A stretch of 17,184 nucleotides of DNA, taken from contig CAKPKZ010000021.1 of the NCBI GenBank assembly GCA_934167435.1, positions 1 through 17,184 on the forward strand, read 5' to 3'. Below are positions 1-6,359 of the stretch, one piece after another; the stretch's first letter is position 1; every line of letters starts with the position of its first letter. Source of the stretch: an uncultured Clostridia bacterium (GTDB lineage: Bacteria; Bacillota; Clostridia; TANB77; CAG-508). The position numbers and the translations under genes are program-made. Below the pieces are notes generated by a model. It did no database searches. It worked only from the letters and a program-made list of their open reading frames with translations, and had not been told where the DNA came from.

Positions 1-818
1 TCGCAAAATGTTCTATGATATTTTCCAAGTTTTGGGTCTAACCCGTAATTGGCTATAACTTTTCTTCCATCTTCATTTTTTAATGCTTTTACAATTTCTT
101 TAAATGATATATCTTCTACTTGAATTTTATTATATTCTCTCGCTATTTTAGGAAGAGAATGTGCATCTGAATTGGTTAAAAAAGTTTTATTTTCTAATTC
201 TGATATTGTATCTGCTAAAAATGTATCTGAGCTTAGGCCTAATTCAACTGCAAGTATTTTATTATATTTTTCTTTAAATATATATTCTAATCTATCTGTG
301 CAATTACCATAATAGCTTTTGTGTGGGGTAAATATATGAGCTGGTATTAATATTCCATTATATTTTTCTACTATATCTATTAGCTCATATCCTGATACAT
401 CTGACCTTTGCGTGCTTAATGTTATATTTTTTATATGTTTGCTCATTTCTTTAGAAAATGCTTTTATATCTGACAAATGTGGGAAAAAGCACACATTATG
501 AGCACTGCCACATTTTCCATCTCTTCCTTTTTCTGATGTTTCGACTTCACTTCCAAGTAATATGCATACTTTGTCTTTATATATAATTCCTCCATCTTTT
601 AATTCATACGCATCTCCTGTTTTTAAAAAATTCTCTATATCTTCTATTACATATGGTGATGCACAATCTATAATTCCACAAACGTTTATCCCTTTCCTAT
701 CAGCACACTCTTTTGCAATGTTAGCAAAATTAAGACTTCTTGCTGCTGTTATTTTTACTGGTTTTCCATTTTCTGTTCTTCCTATATGAATATGTAAATC
801 TGCAAATATTTCGTACAT
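1..818 (-). CDS. yqxK: Endonuclease Q / YqxK-family PHP-domain protein (3' end missing)
   Basis: This is the N-terminal 272 residues of a PHP-fold metal-dependent protein; the C-terminus lies beyond the left edge. Visible metal-site candidates are the DLHIH motif (residues 7-11), IIDC (D51), GSEVE (E91), H107, PAHIF (H161) and NSDAH (D218, H220). The order and spacing, with LSTQR and ELGLSSDT between them, match the bacterial YqxK / archaeal endonuclease Q family. The archaeal members nick DNA 5' of deaminated bases such as uracil and hypoxanthine; activity here is inferred. The last visible residues (NYGLDPKLGKYHRTFC) run into what is usually a cysteine-rich zinc segment. The start is ATG at 816-818, preceded by AAAGAGG. 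It lies 80 bases downstream of a 73-residue gene, with a hairpin between them and no clear promoter of its own. Confidence 0.85.
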   Translation of the reverse strand, partial: MYEIFADLHIHIGRTENGKPVKITAARSLNFANIAKECADRKGINVCGIIDCASPYVIEDIENFLKTGDAYELKDGGIIYKDKVCILLGSEVETSEKGRDGKCGSAHNVCFFPHLSDIKAFSKEMSKHIKNITLSTQRSDVSGYELIDIVEKYNGILIPAHIFTPHKSYYGNCTDRLEYIFKEKYNKILAVELGLSSDTFLADTISELENKTFLTNSDAHSLPKIAREYNKIQVEDISFKEIVKALKNEDGRKVIANYGLDPKLGKYHRTFC

Positions 819-857
819 TTTTTACCTCTTTCTTTTCTTTATTTTATACATTAATTT

Positions 858-884
858 AAGCGGTCGATAAAAATATCGCCGCTT
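858..884. terminator. GC-rich stem-loop between the 73-aa gene and yqxK
   Basis: AAGCGG-T-CGATA and TATCG-CCGCTT form an 11-bp stem with one bulged T and a four-base A loop. It is unusually GC-rich for this locus. Read on the minus strand it is followed only by UUAAAUU, a poor U tract, so it may be an attenuator or RNA-stabilising hairpin rather than a strong terminator. Read on the plus strand the following TTTTATCTTTT is a better U tract, so it could also stop antisense transcripts. Confidence 0.5.
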
Positions 885-898
885 TTATCTTTTGTACC

Positions 899-1120
899 TT
901 ACTTTTCTTCTCCTGCATATTTTTCTTTTGTTTCTTTAGTAAATAGTGATCTATTATTATTTTCTTTAGCTTGCTCTTTTTTTACTTCCATAACAGCTTC
1001 TTGCACTTTAGGTTGCATTGTTTCACAATATTTTATAGCATATTTACTTTCAAGTTTTTGGTCTGGAAATTTAATTTTGTTAAAAGCATTTTGATATACT
1101 CTTAAAGCTTCATATTTCAT
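899..1120 (-). CDS. Small hypothetical protein (73 aa), coupled to the HD-like gene
   Basis: I do not recognise this 73-residue protein. It is soluble and highly charged, with a lysine- and glutamate-rich C-terminal half (from about residue 38) predicted to be helical. It has no signal peptide, membrane segment or obvious metal-binding motif. It is a credible gene because an ideal GGAGGA ribosome binding site lies just before its ATG. That site overlaps the TAA stop of the upstream 192-residue HD-like gene, so the two are almost certainly co-transcribed and translationally linked. A stem-loop follows 15 bases after its stop. A role as partner of the HD-like protein is only an inference from this arrangement. 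Confidence 0.65.
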   Translation of the reverse strand: MKYEALRVYQNAFNKIKFPDQKLESKYAIKYCETMQPKVQEAVMEVKKEQAKENNNRSLFTKETKEKYAGEEK

Positions 1121-1132
1121 TTTACATCCTCC

Positions 1133-1711
1133 TTAAACTTCTACATATACATTTTCCATCATTTGTACAAATTCTGAAAATGTGTTCATGTATCTATTAT
1201 AATAATCTTTTAAATTTCTATGTTCTAATAATGCTAATGCTTCGTCTGGTTTAAACCCTATTCTTTCAGGTCTGTCTAAAAGCATTCCTCCAAATTGATC
1301 TACTAATTCTAATATGTCACTTTCTTTTTCTCTTGGTTTACTGTCACTATATCTATTAACTTCTTCACATATTTTGCAAAATCTTTGATCAAATCCAAGA
1401 TTTAACAAATATTGTGCTCCCTCTCTAGCATAGGCATGCAATTTTTCTAAATTTTGTGCATTATCTACCTTCTTGCAATTGCATAATAAACATGCTGTTA
1501 AAACTAAATTTTTGTCTATGTTATCTTTTTGGCATATATCTGTATAGTCTAAAAACATTTTTGCTATTTCTGTTTTTAAAATTACTGATTTATCAAAAAA
1601 TATTTCACTTTTCCCTGTTTCGTTTGATTTTCTTTGTGCTAAATGCCTTACTATTTCCATTTTTTGATACAAATTTTCTTCTGATAAAATATAGTCTGCA
1701 AAGGTTTCCAT
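1133..1711 (-). CDS. Degenerate HD / HD-GYP-like domain protein
   Basis: This 192-residue cytoplasmic protein aligns by eye with the HD-GYP phosphodiesterase scaffold but lacks the catalytic metal ligands. The usual LLHDIGK-type motif appears as LLCNCKKV (residues 75-82), with H and D replaced by C77 and N78. The usual YHHE position reads NRYSDSK (119-125). The distal part is well kept: LVDQFGGMLLDRPER (136-150) and KPDEALALL (154-162) correspond to the family's ADAFDAMTSDRPYR and SPEEALEEL stretches. Loss of the ligands suggests a non-catalytic, perhaps ligand- or protein-binding role; that is inference. The start is ATG at 1709-1711 after AGGAGGAAATA. It is the first gene of a promoter-driven operon with the 73-residue gene. 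Other alpha-helical folds are possible, but the distal motif match is good. Confidence 0.6.
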   Translation of the reverse strand: METFADYILSEENLYQKMEIVRHLAQRKSNETGKSEIFFDKSVILKTEIAKMFLDYTDICQKDNIDKNLVLTACLLCNCKKVDNAQNLEKLHAYAREGAQYLLNLGFDQRFCKICEEVNRYSDSKPREKESDILELVDQFGGMLLDRPERIGFKPDEALALLEHRNLKDYYNRYMNTFSEFVQMMENVYVEV

Positions 1712-1749
1712 TATTTCCTCCTATGTAACAAAATACAATGTTTACTTGT

Positions 1750-1778
1750 ATTATAAATAAAAATTATGCTTTTTTCAA
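1750..1778 (-). promoter_or_regulatory. Sigma-A promoter for the HD-like operon
   Basis: On the minus strand TTGAAA (1773-1778) and TATAAT (1750-1755) are separated by exactly 17 bp. The predicted transcript starts near 1743, giving a leader of about 30 bases that ends in a consensus AGGAGG site before the ATG at 1711. Confidence 0.65.
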
Positions 1779-1821
1779 CATTATATAAAAAATGTAACAA
1801 AACTGTAATACAATTGTAATA

Positions 1822-2256
1822 TTACGTGTTTGGTATTGCTCTTCTTGCCATTTCATCACATCTGTTGTTATACTCATTATCAGCATGTCCTTTTACTTTT
1901 ATAAAATTAACTTTATGAATTTTTGTTAATTCATAAAGCTCTTGCCATATTTCTTTATTTTTAACAGGTTCTTTACTTGCTGTTTTCCAGTTGTTTTTTA
2001 CCCAATTATAAATCCATCCTTGTTTAAAACCATTCACAACATATGCACTATCACTATATAAGTCTACCTCACAAGGAAACTTTAAAAGCTTTAATCCTTC
2101 AATTACTGCTGTTAGCTCCATAATGTTATTAGTTGTTTTTTTACTTCCTCCTGATATTTCCTTCTTTGTATTTTTATACATTAAAATGCTTCCCCATCCT
2201 CCTGGTCCTGGATTTCCAGAACAGGCTCCATCTGTATATATTATAACTTTTTCCAT
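1822..2256 (-). CDS. rnhA: Ribonuclease HI
   Basis: This 144-residue protein is a full-length type 1 RNase H, which cuts the RNA strand of RNA-DNA hybrids and removes R-loops and primers in the cytoplasm. All active-site residues are present: D9 in [10 protein letters not shown]47 in NNIMELTA, D69 in LYSDSAYV, H124 in [10 protein letters not shown] and D134 in NRCDEMAR. The basic handle region ([12 protein letters not shown], about 81-92) is also present, as in the E. coli enzyme. The length matches the bacterial single-domain form, with no hybrid-binding domain. The start is ATG at 2254-2256, preceded by GGAG ten bases upstream. The gene is monocistronic, divergent from tmcAL, and has its own consensus promoter. 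Confidence 0.97.
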   Translation of the reverse strand: MEKVIIYTDGACSGNPGPGGWGSILMYKNTKKEISGGSKKTTNNIMELTAVIEGLKLLKFPCEVDLYSDSAYVVNGFKQGWIYNWVKNNWKTASKEPVKNKEIWQELYELTKIHKVNFIKVKGHADNEYNNRCDEMARRAIPNT

Positions 2257-2298
2257 AAACTATCATCTCCATTGTTTTTTTTGTTAATTTATGGTAGT

Positions 2299-2327
2299 AT
2301 TATATCAATAAAATTAAAATTTAACAA
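2299..2327 (-). promoter_or_regulatory. Sigma-A promoter for rnhA
   Basis: TTGTTA (2322-2327, minus strand) and TATAAT (2299-2304) are spaced by 17 bp. The stretch ATTTTATTGATATAATA around the -10 box is identical to the one at the pfkA promoter. The box lies in the rnhA-tmcAL divergent intergenic region, so the two genes may share control. I could not assign a convincing plus-strand promoter for tmcAL here. Confidence 0.65.
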
Positions 2328-2348
2328 CAATATTTAGGAGAGATTTTT

Positions 2349-3585
2349 ATGAGTAAAGTTTTAGGAATAATAGCAGAATATAATCCGTTTCATAATGGAC
2401 ATTTACATCATTTATTAAAAAGTAAAGAAATTACTGGCTCAAATTACGTTGTTGCAGTTATTAGTGGTAATTTTACACAGCGCCGGAAGTGCTTCACTAA
2501 TTGATAAATGGTCTAAAACAGAAATGGCTTTAAATAATGGTGTTGACTTAGTAATTGAACTTCCTGTTTTATATTCTATTTCTAGTGCAGAAAATTTTGC
2601 AGAGGGCAGTATTAAAATTTTAAATTCCTTAAAGATTATAGATTATATTTCTTTTGGAGCAGAAACACAAAATATCAGTATTCTTAATAAGTTTGCTGAT
2701 GTTTTGTATAATGAACCCAAAGAATATAAAAATATACTTTCTCATGAATTAAACAAAGGGTTGTCTTATCCAAAAGCAAGAGAAAATGCATTAATGCTAT
2801 ATTTAAATGACATAAGAAGATTTGCCAACGTTCTTTCATCTCCAAATAATATTTTGGGGATTGAATATTTAAAGGCTTTAAAAAAATTAAAAAGTCATAT
2901 CCAACCTGTTTCTATCCAAAGATTTGGAAGCCAATATAATGACACTACTATAACTGGTAATATTGCAAGTAGCACTTCTATTAGAAATATAGTTAAAAAT
3001 AATGATTTTGATACATTAAGAAAAGTTTTACCTGCTTCTAATTACTCTATTTTGGTAAATAATATAAAAAACGGGCATATTGTTTCTGATTTAACAAGTT
3101 TTGAAAGGGAAATTATGTATAACTTACGAAAAATGTCTATTGAAGAAATACGTGAATTACCAGATGTTTCTGAAGGTTTAGAATTTGCAATTAAAAACAC
3201 TGCAAATTCTTGCAATAGTATTGTAGAATTTTTGAATATAATAAAATCTAAAAGGTATACTTCAACGCGTTTGCAAAGAATACTGTTGTATTCATTATTA
3301 GGAATAACAAAAAAAGATATGGAAGTTTCAAAAAAAATAAATCCATATATTAGAATTCTAGGTTTTAATGAACGAGGCAAATATTTACTTTCAGAAATTA
3401 CTAAAGCAAATCCTAAGCTTGAAATTATAACTTCTGTAAAGAAATTTATGAATTCTTCTATAAATAAAAATCTTAAAAATATGATTAATAAAGATATTTT
3501 TGCAACTAATGTTTATACTTTAGGTTATGAATATGATTCTTGGAGTAATTTAGATTATACTCATAAATTACTAACATTAAAATAA
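2349..3585 (+). pseudogene. tmcAL: tRNA(Met) cytidine acetate ligase TmcAL, interrupted by a one-base frameshift
   Basis: TmcAL uses acetate and ATP to form N4-acetylcytidine at the wobble position of elongator tRNA-Met. The gene starts at ATG 2349 after AGGAGAG and reads EYNPFHNGH (nucleotidyltransferase HxGH motif, H15 to H18), then [11 protein letters not shown] up to codon 45 (2481-2483). One extra C in CGCC (2483/2484) then shifts the frame, and reading ends at TGA 2502-2504 after 51 codons. Dropping one base restores [11 protein letters not shown], which matches the family's QRGEPAL-type motif. The restored frame runs to TAA 3583-3585, including NNILGIEYLKALKK and the SxSIRN-like segment SSTSIRNIV. 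The repaired protein would be 411 residues, normal for the family. The downstream part alone lacks the nucleotide-binding motif. Options are a sequencing or assembly error, a true inactivating mutation, or recoding at the rare CGG codon; an error or mutation is the simplest. Confidence 0.88.
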
Positions 3586-3623
3586 ATGCCGCAATGTAAA
3601 ATTTACATTTGCGACATTTATTT
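3580..3623. terminator. Bidirectional intrinsic terminator between tmcAL and glgP
   Basis: A near-perfect inverted repeat of about 21 bp per arm (AAATAAATG-C-CGCAA-TGTAAA against its complement, with one mismatch and one bulge) separates the convergent genes. The left arm overlaps the tmcAL stop codon. A-rich and T-rich ends on both sides (TTTATTTTTA on the plus strand) let it work in either direction. Confidence 0.85.
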
Positions 3624-3632
3624 TTAGTATTA

Positions 3633-6197
3633 TTATTTAGTTATCCATTTTACTAAATTCAAATTACTTGGTTCTAATATCATTTCATGTTTTGGCATTA
3701 CCCTAAATGTATAACCATAATTTCCACCTGTTGTTAATTCTATTTTTGCATTATAATAATATTCTCTTTTATCATTGTCTTTTTTTTCTAACTTCATTGG
3801 TATTATGCTTACATTTTCTACTAATCCATTATCTAATATTTTGCCATAATATGCTTCTACTGTTATATTTTCCTCACTAATATTTGGCAAGCGAACCATA
3901 CAGTGTACTTCTATGTTGTTTCCAGCATCTAATGTTATATTATCTAAATTGTTCATTTGCTCTATTTCTATTTTGTCCCAATTATTATACATGTCCTTTT
4001 TCCATGCATTATATGCTGCTACATCTTCTAAATTTGTGTAATATTTTTTTGTTAAATTGCATAATGGCATATATAAATTATTTGTGTAATCTACTAACAT
4101 TCTAGATGTACTGTATTTTCCCCCAGTTGTTATTATTGATTGTTTCATTATTTCCATCCATTTTTCTGATATTCCTTTTTCATTTTTATCATAATATGTT
4201 GGTATTATTTTTCCTTCTAATGTATTATACATACTAGTGCTGTCTGCAATATCTTGTGTTTCATATGAATCGAATTCTGCATTTGTTCCTATTGTCCATC
4301 CATTGTTTTGTGTATATCCTTCTGCCCACCATCCATCTAGAACACTAAAGTTTATAACTCCATTTACAGATGCTTTTTGTCCACTTGTTCCAGATGCTTC
4401 CATTGGTCTTCTAGGGTTATTTAACCAAACATCTACACCACTTATTAAGTATCTAGACATTGCTATATTATAATTTTCAAGCAAGAATATTTTACCTTTA
4501 AATTGTGGCATCATAGAAATTTCATGTATATATTTTATTAAGTCTTGTCCTTCTTTATCTGCTGGATGTGCTTTTCCTGCAAATATTATTTGAACTGGTT
4601 TATTTGCATTGTTTAACATTTGTGTTATTCTTTCTAGGTCTTTAAATATTAATGTTGCTCTTTTATAAGTTGCAAATCTTCTTGCAAATCCTATTGTTAA
4701 AATATTTGGATCTAATTTTGACACTATCTCATTTATATCGTCATAACTATATCCAGATCTTCTTAATCTATTTACTGTGCTCTCTTTTACTAATTGCAAT
4801 AATCTCATTTTTCTTTCTTGATGTGCATTCCATAATTGTTCATTTGGAATATTATTAATTTTTTCCCATACATAATCTTGATGGATATTATCTTGCCAAT
4901 ATGGTATTAAGTATTTGTTGTATAAGTCCTTTAATTTTGGTGCTAACCATGAACATGTATGTATACCATTTGTTACATATGTTATTGGTGATTCATTTGC
5001 AGCAATATTTGGCCAAATGTCTCCAAATAATTCTCTTGATACTGCTCCATGCAATTTACTAACTCCATTTTTCTTTCCTGCAATTTTTAAAGCAAGAATT
5101 CCCATATTAAATCCTTCTTGCAATTTGTTTCCAGGTTTCATTCCCAACATTAAAAATTCTTCTTTGCTTAAATTTAGTCTTGGCCAAAAATCTTTAAAGT
5201 ATTTTTCAACTAATGCTACTGGAAAAATGTCATTACCTGCTGGAACTGGTGTATGTGTTGTAAATACTGTTTTTGAGCTTGCAATATCTCTTGCTATTTC
5301 GAATGATACTTCTTTTTCTTTTATTATATTTTTTATAATTTCTAAATTTAAAAATGCAGAATGTCCTTCATTCATATGGTATATAGTTGGGTTTAAACCT
5401 AATGTTTTTAATAAATTAACACCGGCCATCCCTAAAACAATTTCTTGTCTTATTCTCATTTCTTGGTCTCCACCATATAGTCTTAAGGTTACGTTTCTGT
5501 CTTCCACATTGTTTTGGTCAATGTCTGAATCTAATAAATATAATTTTATTCTTCCAACATTTATTTGCCATATTTTTAAATATAATCTTCTTTTTGGAAA
5601 TTTTACATTTATAATTAAGTCTTCCCCATTTTTATCTTTTACAGGATTTATTGGTAATTCTGACAAATTCAAGTCACGATATTCTGTTTCTTGTTCTCCA
5701 TAGCCATTGATTTTTTGATGAAAATATCCATTTTTATATAACAAGCCTACTGCAACTAATGGTATACCTAAATCACTTGCAGATTTTAAGTGATCTCCAG
5801 ATAATATACCTAGTCCTCCAGAGTAAATTGGTATTGTTTCATCTAATCCATATTCTGCTGAAAAATATGCTATTAAGTCATTTTTGTTGTCTGGATATTT
5901 GTTTGAAAACCATGTGTTTTTACTTTTCATGTAATTTTCAAAATTTTCTATAATTTTATCATATTCTTTTAGAAATGATGTGTTTTTTGATACTTCTTCT
6001 AATTTTTCTTGTGATACTTGTTTTAAAAATTTAACTGGATTCTTATTTACTGTTTCCCATAAATCTCTATCAATTTTTTTAAATAATTTTAAATATTCAG
6101 TATTCCATGACCACCATAAATTATTTGCTACATCTGATAATTTTTCTATTCTTTTTGGTAATTGTGGATTAACTGTAATTCTGTTAAATACATACAT
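3633..6197 (-). CDS. glgP: Alpha-glucan (glycogen) phosphorylase, DUF3417 type
   Basis: This 854-residue GT35 enzyme phosphorolyses alpha-1,4-glucans to glucose 1-phosphate in the cytoplasm. The N-terminal part (PQLPKRIEKLSDVANNLWWSWN, about residues 13-32) is the DUF3417-type region of the TIGR02094 alpha-glucan phosphorylase family rather than the classic animal or E. coli form. The core shows SAEYGLDETIPIYSGGLGILSGDHLKSASDLG, IYHMNEGHSAF, FTTHTPVPAGND and GFARRFATYKRA. The PLP lysine is K608 in EASGTSGQKA, followed by LDGWWAEGY. The C-terminal beta-rich tail (about 755-854) ending in GGNYGYTFRVMPKH is typical, so the length is normal. The start is ATG at 6195-6197 after AGGAGGA. It stands alone with its own promoter; no glycogen synthase or branching enzyme is in the window, so its substrate (storage glycogen or imported maltodextrin) is open. 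Confidence 0.95.
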   Translation of the reverse strand: MYVFNRITVNPQLPKRIEKLSDVANNLWWSWNTEYLKLFKKIDRDLWETVNKNPVKFLKQVSQEKLEEVSKNTSFLKEYDKIIENFENYMKSKNTWFSNKYPDNKNDLIAYFSAEYGLDETIPIYSGGLGILSGDHLKSASDLGIPLVAVGLLYKNGYFHQKINGYGEQETEYRDLNLSELPINPVKDKNGEDLIINVKFPKRRLYLKIWQINVGRIKLYLLDSDIDQNNVEDRNVTLRLYGGDQEMRIRQEIVLGMAGVNLLKTLGLNPTIYHMNEGHSAFLNLEIIKNIIKEKEVSFEIARDIASSKTVFTTHTPVPAGNDIFPVALVEKYFKDFWPRLNLSKEEFLMLGMKPGNKLQEGFNMGILALKIAGKKNGVSKLHGAVSRELFGDIWPNIAANESPITYVTNGIHTCSWLAPKLKDLYNKYLIPYWQDNIHQDYVWEKINNIPNEQLWNAHQERKMRLLQLVKESTVNRLRRSGYSYDDINEIVSKLDPNILTIGFARRFATYKRATLIFKDLERITQMLNNANKPVQIIFAGKAHPADKEGQDLIKYIHEISMMPQFKGKIFLLENYNIAMSRYLISGVDVWLNNPRRPMEASGTSGQKASVNGVINFSVLDGWWAEGYTQNNGWTIGTNAEFDSYETQDIADSTSMYNTLEGKIIPTYYDKNEKGISEKWMEIMKQSIITTGGKYSTSRMLVDYTNNLYMPLCNLTKKYYTNLEDVAAYNAWKKDMYNNWDKIEIEQMNNLDNITLDAGNNIEVHCMVRLPNISEENITVEAYYGKILDNGLVENVSIIPMKLEKKDNDKREYYYNAKIELTTGGNYGYTFRVMPKHEMILEPSNLNLVKWITK

Positions 6198-6254
6198 TTT
6201 ATTTATTCCTCCTTGGTACCTTTCATATTTTAACTTAAGTATATTGACATTTAT

Positions 6255-6283
6255 ATTATCTATTAAATATTATGTTTTGTCAA
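6255..6283 (-). promoter_or_regulatory. Sigma-A promoter for glgP
   Basis: A perfect -35 box TTGACA (6278-6283, minus strand) is 17 bp from GATAAT (6255-6260), a five-of-six -10 box. Transcription should begin near 6248, giving a leader of about 50 bases. No catabolite-response element is evident, but a small palindrome lies just upstream (6290-6306). Confidence 0.7.
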
Positions 6284-6289
6284 ACATTT

Positions 6290-6306
6290 TTACATATTTT
6301 ATGTAA
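6290..6306. repeat. Palindrome TTACATA-TTT-TATGTAA upstream of the glgP promoter
   Basis: Two perfect 7-bp arms (6290-6296 and 6300-6306) flank a three-base centre, about 15 bp upstream of the glgP -35 box, near -50 relative to the predicted start. The position fits an activator or repressor site, but I do not recognise the motif as that of a known regulator. In this AT-rich DNA chance is also possible. Confidence 0.4.
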
Positions 6307-6320
6307 GATTTTTTATAAAT

Positions 6321-6351
6321 TAAAAGCCAAGAAATATATTCTTAGCTTTTT
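6321..6351 (-). terminator. Intrinsic terminator after the 634-aa membrane protein gene
   Basis: On the minus strand AAAAAGCTAAGAA pairs with TTCTTGGCTTTT (one G-U pair) around a five-base AT loop, and the second arm runs into a short T run. It begins nine bases beyond the TAA stop at 6360 and separates this gene from the glgP promoter. Confidence 0.7.
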
Positions 6352-6359
6352 ACATATAG

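Noticed and set aside
1805..1825. Possible terminator after rnhA (GTAATA / TATTAC arms)
   Set aside because: The stem is six AT-rich pairs and overlaps the stop codon; too weak to call, although T-rich sequence follows on the minus strand.
2260..2348. Plus-strand promoter for tmcAL
   Set aside because: Only poor boxes are present (TTGTTT with TAGTAT at 17 bp), too weak to list.
3042..3380. 112-codon minus-strand frame inside tmcAL
   Set aside because: It is antisense to the restored tmcAL reading frame, with no start signals.
4915..5703. 262-codon open frame on the plus strand inside glgP
   Set aside because: It is antisense to the conserved phosphorylase core, rich in F, L, I and S as expected from reverse reading of AT-rich code, and has no ribosome binding site.
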